A DNA stretch of 58,119 nucleotides from Acetobacteraceae bacterium (lineage in GTDB: Bacteria; Pseudomonadota; Alphaproteobacteria; Acetobacterales; Acetobacteraceae): the NCBI GenBank assembly GCA_947475245.1, contig CANJLW010000029.1, positions 1-58,119 of the forward strand, in the 5' to 3' direction. Under the pieces are notes generated by a model. That model worked only from the letters and a program-made list of their open reading frames with translations, searched no databases and was not told where the DNA came from. The translations under genes were made by a program, and so were the position numbers. Positions 53,101 to 58,119 of this stretch are shown here, one piece after another. Numbering within the stretch: position 1 is the first letter of the stretch; every line of letters begins with the position of its first letter.

Positions 53101-53619
53101 AACCTGGTGGCCAACGCGATCAAGTATACCGACACCGGCACGGTATTGCTGGGTTGCCGACGCAGGGCCGGCGCGGTGGTGCTGGAAGTATGGGACACCG
53201 GTCACGGCATCCCCGAAGCCGAGTTGACGGCGATCTTCGACGAGTATCATCAGCTTGAGAACGCCGCCCGGGAACAATGCCGCGGGCTGGGCCTGGGGCT
53301 TTCGATCGTGCAGCGGCTTGGGAAATTGCTGGGTCATCAGGTGCGGGTGCGATCGCGTCCAACCCGGGGATCGGTATTTTCGATTGAAATCGCATCGGAC
53401 GGCGATCGGTCGGAAATGCCGCTCGGCCCCGTACTGACGCTGGCTCCGCCGGCCAAGGGACCTCGCGGCAACGGTTCCATTTTGGTCGTGGATGACGATC
53501 CCGACCTGTGCGATCTGCTTGCGGTGTTCCTGCAGGGTGAAGGTTACCGGACCGAATCGGCGCATGACGGGGTTGCGGCGCTGCGGCGATGGCGGACGGC
53601 AAGTTCCGACCGGACCTGA
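50170..53619 (+). CDS. CheB-CheR-PAS-histidine kinase hybrid with truncated receiver
   Basis: A 1149-residue signalling protein. A CheB methylesterase domain without its own receiver (about 22-200) has Ser32 in GIGASAGG, His64 in DPTHES and Asp151 in GNGADGTLG. A CheR methyltransferase domain (about 215-480) has WIAGCSSGEEAYSIA and ISCRNLMIYF. A Glu/Asn-rich coiled coil (about 640-730) is followed by a PAS domain (about 730-840). The kinase core has His868 in AAASHDLRQPLQ and an ATPase domain with NAIKYTD and DTGHGIPEAE. The last 47 residues start a receiver (ILVVDDDPDLCDLL) that is cut by a frame change near 53589; the phosphoacceptor Asp lies in the next frame. It likely relays a local signal to the downstream LuxR-type regulator. 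Confidence 0.9.
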   Translation: MTVRRVLPLMSQISLPNGHAVSDFSVVGIGASAGGLDAYRKLLAAMPDNSGMAFILVQDLDPTHESMIVELLADATKMPVNQAVDGMPVLPNQVYVIPPGAYLSVVAGALHLSAPGVRHGSRLPFDFLLRSLATEYGARAVAVILSGNGADGTLGLRSIHNEGGLVIAQDPAEAQYDGMPTNAVRSGLVDRVLRLEDIPRALIEQSPSLRAPTATIDTLPAIVDFLRTRTGHDFTLYKAGTLRRRIERRLALFPRLAGDMAAYLALLRADNAEPDLLAADLLINVTSFFHDASVFALLNDTVIPDLVRTHGQDTPIRVWIAGCSSGEEAYSIAILFREQITALRQDVKLQIFASDVDAEAVALAREGFYPSAIEHDVSAERLSRFFSKETNGYRVAPELRSCVVFTVHDLLLDPPFARLDLISCRNLMIYFQPEAQAKIISVFHFALGEGGLLLLGSAETVGDASGRFVTVAKPERLYRRIGQRGSVPIDYTPLGQDGTRARPRAGQNPAQPRHAVLAELCRRMVIECFAPAAILINRKHECLYLLGPTDRYLTVPAGHPSSDLLAMARTDVRPKLRAAIQQAGQTNQRVTISGGRLRAEDGPGGYSIDVQPLKNEGEDLLLICFTEAPDTLLGASGVIVEQDGARVVELERELSETKGELRAAIRDLEISNEEQKIINEEALSVNEEHQSTNEELLTSKEELQSLNEELTALNSQLQETLERQRTTSNDLQNVLYSTDVATLFLDAALNIRFFTPATKALFNVIATDIGRPLTDLRSLAQDAELLNDAKQVLTTSVPVERDIDSRQGIWYMRRIFPYRTQTEGVEGVVITFSDITERRNTADALNAAKRQAEQANTAKSRFLAAASHDLRQPLQTLTLVQGLLAKSVTGPMALKLVDRMTKTLTTMSDMLNALLDINQIDAGAVHAEFSNFPINFLLEPIRDEFAEIAQAKGLKWRVVPSALVLNSDPRLLGQMLRNLVANAIKYTDTGTVLLGCRRRAGAVVLEVWDTGHGIPEAELTAIFDEYHQLENAAREQCRGLGLGLSIVQRLGKLLGHQVRVRSRPTRGSVFSIEIASDGDRSEMPLGPVLTLAPPAKGPRGNGSILVVDDDPDLCDLLAVFLQGEGYRTESAHDGVAALRRWRTASSDRT

Positions 53620-54491
53620 TGTTGGCGGATTTCAATCTGCCGAACGACATGAATGGCCTGCAACTGACGGCAAAGTTGCGAGAATTGCTTCACTACGAGC
53701 TGCCGGTGATCATCCTGACCGGGGACATTTCCATCCTGGCGTTGAACGAAATCGCCATCGGCCATTGCGTGCAGTTGAACAAGCCGGTGAAGCTGCAGGA
53801 ACTGACGGAGGCGATTCAAGGCTTACTGACCCGAACGCCATCCCGCGCCGCGGCCCCGACCGGGCGCGTAGGCCCGACGATTTTCGTCGTCGACGACGAC
53901 GATCAACTGCGGGAAACAATCGTCACGGTGTTGAGCCAGGCGAGTTGGAAAGTCGAAGCCTATGCCTCCTGCGAGGCATTTCTCGAAGCGTATCGTCCGG
54001 GGGGCGAGGCCTGTCTCCTGATTGATGCCTATCTGCCGGGGATGAAGGGTCTGGAATTGCTGCAACGATTGCGCCTGGCAAATGACAAGATGCCGGCCGT
54101 CATGATCACCGGCAGCACCGACATTCAAACGGCCGTGCTGGCGATGAAGGCCGGGGCATCCGATTTCATCGAAAAGCCGATCGGCGCGGATTTGTTGCTG
54201 GCGACCGTGGCGCGGGCGATGGAACTGTCGCGGGATTCGGGCAAAAGAGCAGCGTGGCGTGATGCCGCCGCTGCTCAGGTTTCCGGCCTTACGTTGCGGC
54301 AGCGGGAGGTTATGCAGATGGTTCTGGCTGGTCAGCCCAGCAAGAATATCGCGGCCGACTTGGGAATCAGTCAGCGCACGGTTGAAAACCATCGCGCCGC
54401 GATCATGAAGAAGACCGGATCCAAATCGGTGCCGGCCCTGACGCGTCTGGCCTTGGCGGCGGAGCCAGGCTCGGTTCCGGATCGCGGCTAA
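53589..54491 (+). CDS. Receiver remnant plus FixJ/NarL-type response regulator
   Basis: A 300-residue frame whose first 80 residues are the missing end of the kinase receiver: Asp14 in LMLADFNLPND, then LTGDIS and the Lys in NKPVKLQEL. A second complete receiver follows (about 96-210: FVVDDDDQ, Asp146 in LLIDAYLPG, TGSTD, EKPIGAD). A LuxR-type helix-turn-helix (about 232-290: LTLRQREVMQMVLAGQPSKNIAADLGIS and TVENHRAAIMKK) ends it. ATG 53589 overlaps the kinase frame by 31 bases and is a possible independent start. The stop codon TAA now uses the first base of the inserted IS630 element. Confidence 0.85.
   Translation: MADGKFRPDLMLADFNLPNDMNGLQLTAKLRELLHYELPVIILTGDISILALNEIAIGHCVQLNKPVKLQELTEAIQGLLTRTPSRAAAPTGRVGPTIFVVDDDDQLRETIVTVLSQASWKVEAYASCEAFLEAYRPGGEACLLIDAYLPGMKGLELLQRLRLANDKMPAVMITGSTDIQTAVLAMKAGASDFIEKPIGADLLLATVARAMELSRDSGKRAAWRDAAAAQVSGLTLRQREVMQMVLAGQPSKNIAADLGISQRTVENHRAAIMKKTGSKSVPALTRLALAAEPGSVPDRG
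54475..54488. other. Left arm of a hairpin split by the IS630 insertion
   Basis: TTCCGGATCG (54475-54484) is the exact reverse complement of CGATCCGGAA at 55624-55633, on the other side of the IS. Joined across the TA target, they form a 10-pair stem with an 11-base loop, which was probably the shared terminator of the regulator and the convergent lipoprotein gene. Confidence 0.6.
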
Positions 54492-55183
54492 GCAGAGATT
54501 CGCGCCTTGGCCAACGGATCGACCATTCGCTCCTGGTTGAGGGCCTCGACGGCCGTATGGATTGCCTGTTCGAGCGCGGCGATGTCGGTGAAGGTCTGAT
54601 GGGCGAGATGATGCGCCTTGAGATCGTGCCAGACGACCTCGATATCGTTGAGTTCGGGCGCGTACTTTGGGAGCCACTCGACGGTGAGCCAGTGTTCCCG
54701 GGCGGCGAGCGCCGCGCGTGAGAGTTTGCTGACATGGATCGGCCCATTATCTTCGACCAGCACGACCGGTTTGGCCGGTCTGCCGGGCATGGGACCGTAA
54801 AGCCGATCAAGTTGCTCGAGATGCGCCACGAAATCAGTACTGCGTTTTGTCGTACTGGTATGGACGATAAGTTGGCGCGTGACATGATCGAGCGAACCCA
54901 GGATGGCCACTTTTTTCGCCTGCCCCGGGGCTGGCACGCGCAAATCGGCGCCTGACTTCGCCCAGGCGCGCGCGAGATAGGGATGCGTCAACGCCTCGCT
55001 TTCGTCACCGTAAAGAAGAACGATATCGCCAGCTTCAGCCTGACGCTTACGAAGTTGCAAACGCAAACCGATCCGGTCCACCTCGCTGGCAGTCTGGCGT
55101 CCTTTCAGCGTATGCCGGGGCCGCCGCCAGCGGAACTTTTTTTCGCAACGCTTTCGATAATTGCGAGCGGCTGATGCGAACAC
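54488..55183 (-). CDS. IS630 transposase, catalytic part (frame B)
   Basis: The DDE domain of the transposase, with Asp in VLLYGDESEAL, Asp in VVLVEDNGPIHVS and Glu in PELNDIEVVWHDLK. It has no start of its own that makes sense and would be reached by a frame change at the seven-A tract (T-run at 55137-55143 on plus). Relative to frame A it lies in the +1 frame. Its stop TAG is formed at the target-site junction. Confidence 0.85.
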   Translation of the reverse strand: MFASAARNYRKRCEKKFRWRRPRHTLKGRQTASEVDRIGLRLQLRKRQAEAGDIVLLYGDESEALTHPYLARAWAKSGADLRVPAPGQAKKVAILGSLDHVTRQLIVHTSTTKRSTDFVAHLEQLDRLYGPMPGRPAKPVVLVEDNGPIHVSKLSRAALAAREHWLTVEWLPKYAPELNDIEVVWHDLKAHHLAHQTFTDIAALEQAIHTAVEALNQERMVDPLAKARISA

Positions 55184-55544
55184 CCTCGCGGGCTTCGATT
55201 TCCGCGCGCAGGCGGGCGATCGTCCAGTTCGTTCTGTCGGCCACGGGTTCTTCGAGCAATGGCGTGACCACGCGCAACGCCACCGTGCTTTTCACAGGTT
55301 CCGGCCCAGGGGCGATGCGCGCCTTCAAGGCCTCGACGCCGCCTCGGGCGAAATCGCCACGCCAAAGCCGGACAGTGTCCTCCCGGACGCCAAATGCTTC
55401 GGCGATCCGCGGGCTGGTCCAGCCGGATAGCGTCAACAGAACCGCTCGCGCTCTGTCCGCCTCCCCGCGATCGCGTGACTCCGCCAAAGCCGACAACGCG
55501 GTTCGTTGATCGCCATTCGCTGTAACCGGAGACTTTCCGCTCAT
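55047..55544 (-). CDS. IS630 transposase, DNA-binding part (frame A)
   Basis: The N-terminal helix-turn-helix half of the transposase (ALSALAESRDRGEADRARAVL, SPRIAEAFGVREDTVRLWRGDF, then a second HTH with WTIARLRAEIEAREGVRISRSQLSKAL). The useful part ends at LRKK on a run of seven A residues, after which the catalytic domain continues in another frame; the last residues of this frame are probably not used in the full-length enzyme. Start at 55544, 72 bases inside the element. Confidence 0.85.
   Translation of the reverse strand: MSGKSPVTANGDQRTALSALAESRDRGEADRARAVLLTLSGWTSPRIAEAFGVREDTVRLWRGDFARGGVEALKARIAPGPEPVKSTVALRVVTPLLEEPVADRTNWTIARLRAEIEAREGVRISRSQLSKALRKKVPLAAAPAYAERTPDCQRGGPDRFAFATS
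55137..55143 (-). other. Seven-A slippery tract joining transposase frames
   Basis: Read on minus as CGA AAA AAA GTT in frame A; the catalytic frame continues as GAA AAA AAG TTC. Loss of one A in the mRNA, or a +1 ribosomal shift, gives a full-length transposase. Confidence 0.6.
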
Positions 55545-55596
55545 GCCGCACCTGTCCGAATCGGTGCCTGAAGCGAATCGTACGGCGAAGCGTTGG

Positions 55597-55833
55597 TCAA
55601 CCTGCCGGAATCTGCTTAGGGGACGATCCGGAAACAGCCAGGCTTACGGCTGACGGGTTTGTTCGGTCGTGGTCGTCGTCGTCGAAACGACCGGACCGGG
55701 GGGTGGTGGTCGTCGTCTGCTCGGTCGTCGTCGTATGGGTGCGCGGCGGAGAGGCGCAGGCGGAAAGCAGCGCGAGGCCGCCGATCAGGCCGGTCGCGAT
55801 GGTAAGGCGCAGTCCGTTCGACAGAATGGTCAT
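55597..55833 (-). CDS. Thr-rich small lipoprotein with a probable C-run frameshift
   Basis: As written, 78 residues: a lipoprotein signal (GLIGGLALLSACAS, lipobox Cys near residue 26) and a Thr-rich tail THTTTTEQTTTTTP. After a run of six G on plus (55698-55703) the frame turns to SGRFDDDDHDR and runs into the IS630 end. With one fewer base in the run, it would continue PGPVVSTTTTTTEQTRQP and stop at 55644-55646, before the IS. The second reading matches the Thr-rich character of the rest, so the gene is probably 55644-55833 with an indel. Role unknown; outer-membrane or periplasmic. Confidence 0.6.
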   Translation of the reverse strand: MTILSNGLRLTIATGLIGGLALLSACASPPRTHTTTTEQTTTTTPRSGRFDDDDHDRTNPSAVSLAVSGSSPKQIPAG

Positions 55834-55858
55834 GGCGCGATTATCCTTACAGACCCGA

Positions 55859-56137
55859 TTAGCGGGTGATGGTGGTTTCGGTAGACTTACGAGTCGTCGA
55901 TGTGTCGCCGCTGGGCGATACGGATGTGCCTGTCGTGGTTGACTGGCTTTTGTCGGTCACGACGCCCATGCTGTCGACGGTGCGCTGGCTGCTGCTGGTG
56001 CTGGTGGCTCCGACAAGCGGGGCGACGGGCACAGTGGTCGATTGCGTGGACGTGGTGGTGGATGTCGTCGTTTGCGCGACGGCGATGCCCGAAATCAGGG
56101 GCAGCACCGCGAGCGCGGTGAGCAGGGTTTTATACAT
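55859..56137 (-). CDS. Secreted Ser/Thr-rich small protein
   Basis: A 92-residue exported protein: signal peptide 1-21 (LLTALAVLPLISGIAVAQ), then a low-complexity tail of Thr, Ser and Val (STTTSTQSTTVPVAP, TSTTRKSTETTITR). No enzyme fold. It is 25 bases upstream of the Thr-rich lipoprotein on the same strand, with a similar composition, so the two are likely a related pair. I do not recognise a family. Upstream lie two inverted repeats (56161-56179 and 56197-56219). Confidence 0.7.
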   Translation of the reverse strand: MYKTLLTALAVLPLISGIAVAQTTTSTTTSTQSTTVPVAPLVGATSTSSSQRTVDSMGVVTDKSQSTTTGTSVSPSGDTSTTRKSTETTITR

Positions 56138-56160
56138 TGACGGTCTCCGGGATGGTTCAG

Positions 56161-56179
56161 ACGAACGGTGATCGTTCGT
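56161..56179. promoter_or_regulatory. Inverted repeat ahead of the Ser/Thr-rich gene
   Basis: ACGAACG (56161-56167) and CGTTCGT (56173-56179) are perfect 7-base arms around GTGAT, 24 bases upstream of the start at 56137. It could be an operator or a leader stem. Confidence 0.35.
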
Positions 56180-56196
56180 GGTTGCACTTCCCGATA

Positions 56197-56219
56197 TGGG
56201 GCGCGTTATCGGCGCCCCA
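56197..56219. terminator. Hairpin after the YflT-like gene
   Basis: TGGGGCGC (56197-56204) pairs with GCGCCCCA (56212-56219) around a 7-base loop, 13 bases past the stop at 56232 on minus. No T-run follows. Probably a 3-prime end or weak terminator. Confidence 0.4.
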
Positions 56220-56231
56220 CAGGGTCGGAAT

Positions 56232-56762
56232 CTACGCAACGGCCTTGATCTCGGGCAGTGCATGGGTCTCGATGCCGGTCGCGCCGGTTGTTTCGAGCAA
56301 ATGCCGAGCACGGGAGAGGTCGGCGAGGTTGGCGTGGACGGTGACGAGGAAGCTGTCGGCCATTAATGCGACCTCATACTGAATAACGCTGTCGCGGGGA
56401 ATGCCGATACCGAACAGCGCTGCGCCGATCGCGCTGAGCCCACCGACGACGACCGCGCCTTCGATGGTGGCGACGACGACGCTTACGAGGTACCCGAGCA
56501 CCATGACCTGACCGATCACGGGAACGGTCAGGAACATGCCGCCAAAGAACAGGCCCCACAGCCCGCCCCAGAAGGCGCCGCGCGTCCCCCAGAATTGTAC
56601 CCGGTCGCCGGTATTGTAGAAGCCGGTCACCTGCTCCTCGGTATGGTAGCCGCGTCCGACGATGCTGAGGTGTTTCATGTCGAAGTGGTTGTCGGCCAGT
56701 TTTCGGACCGCGAGTTCGGCTTGCAGGTGTGTTGGGTAAACGGCGACCAGGGAGTCAAACAT
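56232..56762 (-). CDS. General-stress-type membrane protein (YflT/GSP17M-like)
   Basis: A 176-residue protein. The N-terminal domain (1-70: SLVAVYPTHLQAELAVRKLADN, then LSIVGRGYHTEEQVTGFYN) matches the heat-induced stress YflT-like fold. A Gly-rich pair of membrane spans follows (GAFWGGLWGLFFGGMF; VLGYLVSVVVATIEGAVVVG). The C-terminal strand-helix part includes DSFLVTVHANLADLSRARHLLE. Function is unknown; relatives rise in general stress. The start at 56762 opens MFDSLVAVYP. Confidence 0.82.
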   Translation of the reverse strand: MFDSLVAVYPTHLQAELAVRKLADNHFDMKHLSIVGRGYHTEEQVTGFYNTGDRVQFWGTRGAFWGGLWGLFFGGMFLTVPVIGQVMVLGYLVSVVVATIEGAVVVGGLSAIGAALFGIGIPRDSVIQYEVALMADSFLVTVHANLADLSRARHLLETTGATGIETHALPEIKAVA

Positions 56763-56949
56763 GATTGGGATTCCAGTTCCGCGCGACGGCGCGGGGCACG
56801 GTGTCGTTCGATTTGCGTGGGGATGCCAGCGCGGGAAACTACTCAATCCTTCGGTGTGTTTGGGGCTGGGTATATTCCGCCCCTGTTGAAAAGCGCCGGC
56901 GTGGCCATCTTGGGGAAGAGACAAGCGAACTTACCCAAGGATCAAACGC

Positions 56950-57144
56950 ATGTTGCAAGGCAACAACGTGGTCGCCGTTTTCATGGACAGTGCCGTATCG
57001 TTCGACCTTTTCCATGGGGCGACTTTCGGCGATCTGGCGGAGCGGTTGGAGGCAATCGCAGAACGGCATGACCAGGCGACAATGTCGGTGCATGTGACCT
57101 TTCCCAAAGCGCGGCAACAGCCTTCGCTCCGTCTCGTCCAGTAA
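56950..57144 (+). CDS. Small conserved-looking hypothetical protein (64 aa)
   Basis: A 64-residue soluble protein with strand-helix-strand order: NVVAVFMDSAVSFDL, ATFGDLAERLEAIAERHD, ATMSVHVTF. AAGGA at 56937-56941 is a good ribosome site. It is 18 bases ahead of the OmpA-like gene and probably co-transcribed with it. I do not recognise the family. Confidence 0.65.
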   Translation: MLQGNNVVAVFMDSAVSFDLFHGATFGDLAERLEAIAERHDQATMSVHVTFPKARQQPSLRLVQ

Positions 57145-57162
57145 ACCCAAGAGGATATCAAA

Positions 57163-57645
57163 ATGTCTTTGATTGCAAAGAATACGGCCCGTGTTGCGTC
57201 GGCGGCGGCTTTTGTTTTGTTGGCTGGTTGTGCCGACATGTATCAGCAGAACACGCCGGTTGTGCAATACAATCCGCCCAGCCCGTCTCTGGCGACGATG
57301 CCGGTGGCTGACGTCAACTGGTTCCGGGTGGATTTCGCCACCAACAGCGCGCAGCTTGACGCCGCGGCGCGCGGCGCGGTGAACAGCGCCGCAGATCGTC
57401 TGCAAGGCAACAGCGCGTTGGTCGCGACGGTCGTCGGCAAGGCCGATCATGTCGGCAGCGATGCCGCCAATATGCGTCTGTCGCGTCAGCGCGCGCAGGC
57501 CGTGCGCGATGCGTTGATCCAGACCGGTCGTGTCGATGCCAAGCGGGTTGAAACCCGTTGGACGGGCGAACGTTCCAAGGACGAACCCGTCCTGATGGAA
57601 ACCGCCGATGCGCGTGCCCGCGTGGTCGACATCGCGGTTCACTGA
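57163..57645 (+). CDS. OmpA-C-like peptidoglycan-binding lipoprotein
   Basis: A 160-residue lipoprotein: lipobox LLAGC near residue 24, then a short linker and an OmpA-like domain (about 50-160: FRVDFATNSAQLDAAARGAV, and NMRLSRQRAQAVRDALIQTG). OmpA-C domains bind peptidoglycan non-covalently, so it probably links the outer membrane to the wall. The domain is slightly short at the end, but the peptide-binding Asp and Arg region (LSRQRA) is present. AGAGGA precedes the start. Confidence 0.85.
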   Translation: MSLIAKNTARVASAAAFVLLAGCADMYQQNTPVVQYNPPSPSLATMPVADVNWFRVDFATNSAQLDAAARGAVNSAADRLQGNSALVATVVGKADHVGSDAANMRLSRQRAQAVRDALIQTGRVDAKRVETRWTGERSKDEPVLMETADARARVVDIAVH

Positions 57646-57767
57646 CACACCTACCCCGAGCTCTCCGCCGCCGAGGGTCCGCACAGGATCGCGGCGGCGA
57701 TGGGTCGATCGCGCCAATGCGGTCGCAACGTGCCTGCCATTTCCTCTCGCAACGAAAGCACCCTCTC

Positions 57768-58001
57768 ATGACGCAAGCAGTGAAACATCCGGCCGGCGAA
57801 CATCACATCCAGGCAGCCGCCGCCCACACCGCCGCCGCCAACAGCCACCACGTCGCGGCCCAAAGCCATGATGCCGGCAAGCACGACGATGGGAAGAAGC
57901 ACGCCGCCGCCGCGCACGAAAGCTGCGGCACCGCGCAGAAGCACACCGCGGCCGCGACCGCGCATTCGCAGAAGGGCACCTCTAAGAATCCAAATTTCTG
58001 A
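57768..58001 (+). CDS. His/Ala-rich small protein, possible metal binder
   Basis: A 77-residue protein with 12 His residues and one Cys, set in an Ala-rich background (HIQAAAAHTAAANSHH, GKHDDGKKHAAAAHES). No signal peptide or membrane span is evident. Such compositions suggest zinc or nickel binding or a disordered stress protein; no family is recognised. It follows the OmpA-like gene by 122 bases. The start at 57768 is the only ATG that keeps a soluble N-terminus; no strong ribosome site is visible. Confidence 0.6.
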   Translation: MTQAVKHPAGEHHIQAAAAHTAAANSHHVAAQSHDAGKHDDGKKHAAAAHESCGTAQKHTAAATAHSQKGTSKNPNF

Positions 58002-58119
58002 CGCCCTTTGACCCGCCAGCCGTCGCGATCGCCGTGAAAATTTCAGATCGCGTTGCTCGTTTGTTCGGTCCCATCCCGCCTGAGTTGTAACTTCGTCGCC
58101 TCTTCGCCTTTCGAGCGAC

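Larger units (their letters stand above)
54491..55616 (-). mobile_element. IS630-family insertion sequence, complete
   Basis: A 1126-base element flanked by the TA duplications typical of IS630 (54489-54490 and 55617-55618). The ends start AGCAGA and are imperfect inverted repeats matching at about 20 of 31 positions (54491-54521 with 55586-55616). It carries one transposase read in two frames on minus. The transposase stop codon TAG is completed by the TA target and the flanking base. Confidence 0.85.

Noticed and set aside
51364-53565. Open frame of 733 codons on minus opposite the hybrid kinase
   Set aside because: Shadow of the kinase frame; composition is Gln/Arg/Phe-rich and lacks motifs.
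53560-53625. Programmed -1 frameshift site in the hybrid kinase
   Set aside because: No X XXY YYZ heptamer and no evident downstream structure; the junction is GC-mixed (CTGCGGCGATGG). Kept only as an unexplained frame change.

Overview
The window is GC-rich, with tightly packed genes and many 1-4 bp stop/start overlaps. Gene content (hrcA-grpE-dnaK-dnaJ in one block, a PEP-CTERM protein, several high-affinity ABC importers, purine ring-opening enzymes) suggests an alphaproteobacterium. Acetobacteraceae or another Rhodospirillales lineage is my best guess, by inference only. No rRNA, tRNA or CRISPR array was seen.

Layout. 1-67: N-terminus of an IS5-like transposase cut by the window edge. 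209-6550: a MNT-type nucleotidyltransferase, a PEP-CTERM secreted protein, purD divergent from xseA, an EthD-like/lipocalin-like pair, and a Phd/YefM-PIN toxin-antitoxin pair with a repeat-containing promoter. 6747-11903: the heat-shock block hrcA, grpE, dnaK, dnaJ. 11971-13993: an amidohydrolase and a lytic transglycosylase. 14300-19291: a complete branched-chain amino-acid type importer (livKHMGF order), preceded by an intrinsic terminator and an anti-Shine-Dalgarno tract. 19342-28897: two divergent catabolic operons. On minus: LLM oxidoreductase, FAH hydrolase, EthD-like protein, alpha/beta hydrolase, SDR. On plus: nitrilase-like amidase, NAD kinase, beta-lactamase-like hydrolase, FAH hydrolase, acyl-CoA ligase. 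28894-34341: a five-gene dipeptide/oligopeptide importer. 34393-35673: a fused OHCU decarboxylase/HIU hydrolase and a divergent stand-alone HIU hydrolase relative. 35679-45698: a long minus-strand run with a polar amino-acid importer, an isochorismatase-like hydrolase, a MmgE/PrpD protein, a 2-oxoglutarate/Fe(II)-type oxygenase and a polyamine-type importer. 45786-49307: amidohydrolase, TPR protein, Dps, holin/YqjE-like protein, DUF883 protein and a half-length Dps paralogue. 49444-54491: a SOUL lipoprotein, a CheB-CheR-PAS-histidine kinase hybrid, and a receiver/LuxR regulator split from the kinase by a frameshift. 54491-55616: a complete IS630-type element. 55597-58001: small envelope and stress proteins.

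How the parts fit. The middle of the window looks like an acquisition-and-catabolism region: three or four importers are interleaved with hydrolases acting on amides, ureides, cyclic ketones or acyl-CoA-linked acids. The right end looks like stress and envelope functions near a large signalling kinase. The most notable observations are: a half-length Dps that has lost ferroxidase ligands; an IS630 copy inserted in the loop of a hairpin exactly at a stop codon; a homopolymer frameshift in the neighbouring lipoprotein; the split receiver of the hybrid kinase; a 10-base anti-SD tract and terminator ahead of the liv operon; a hairpin covering the dppA ribosome site; and an HIU hydrolase paralogue lacking signature residues.
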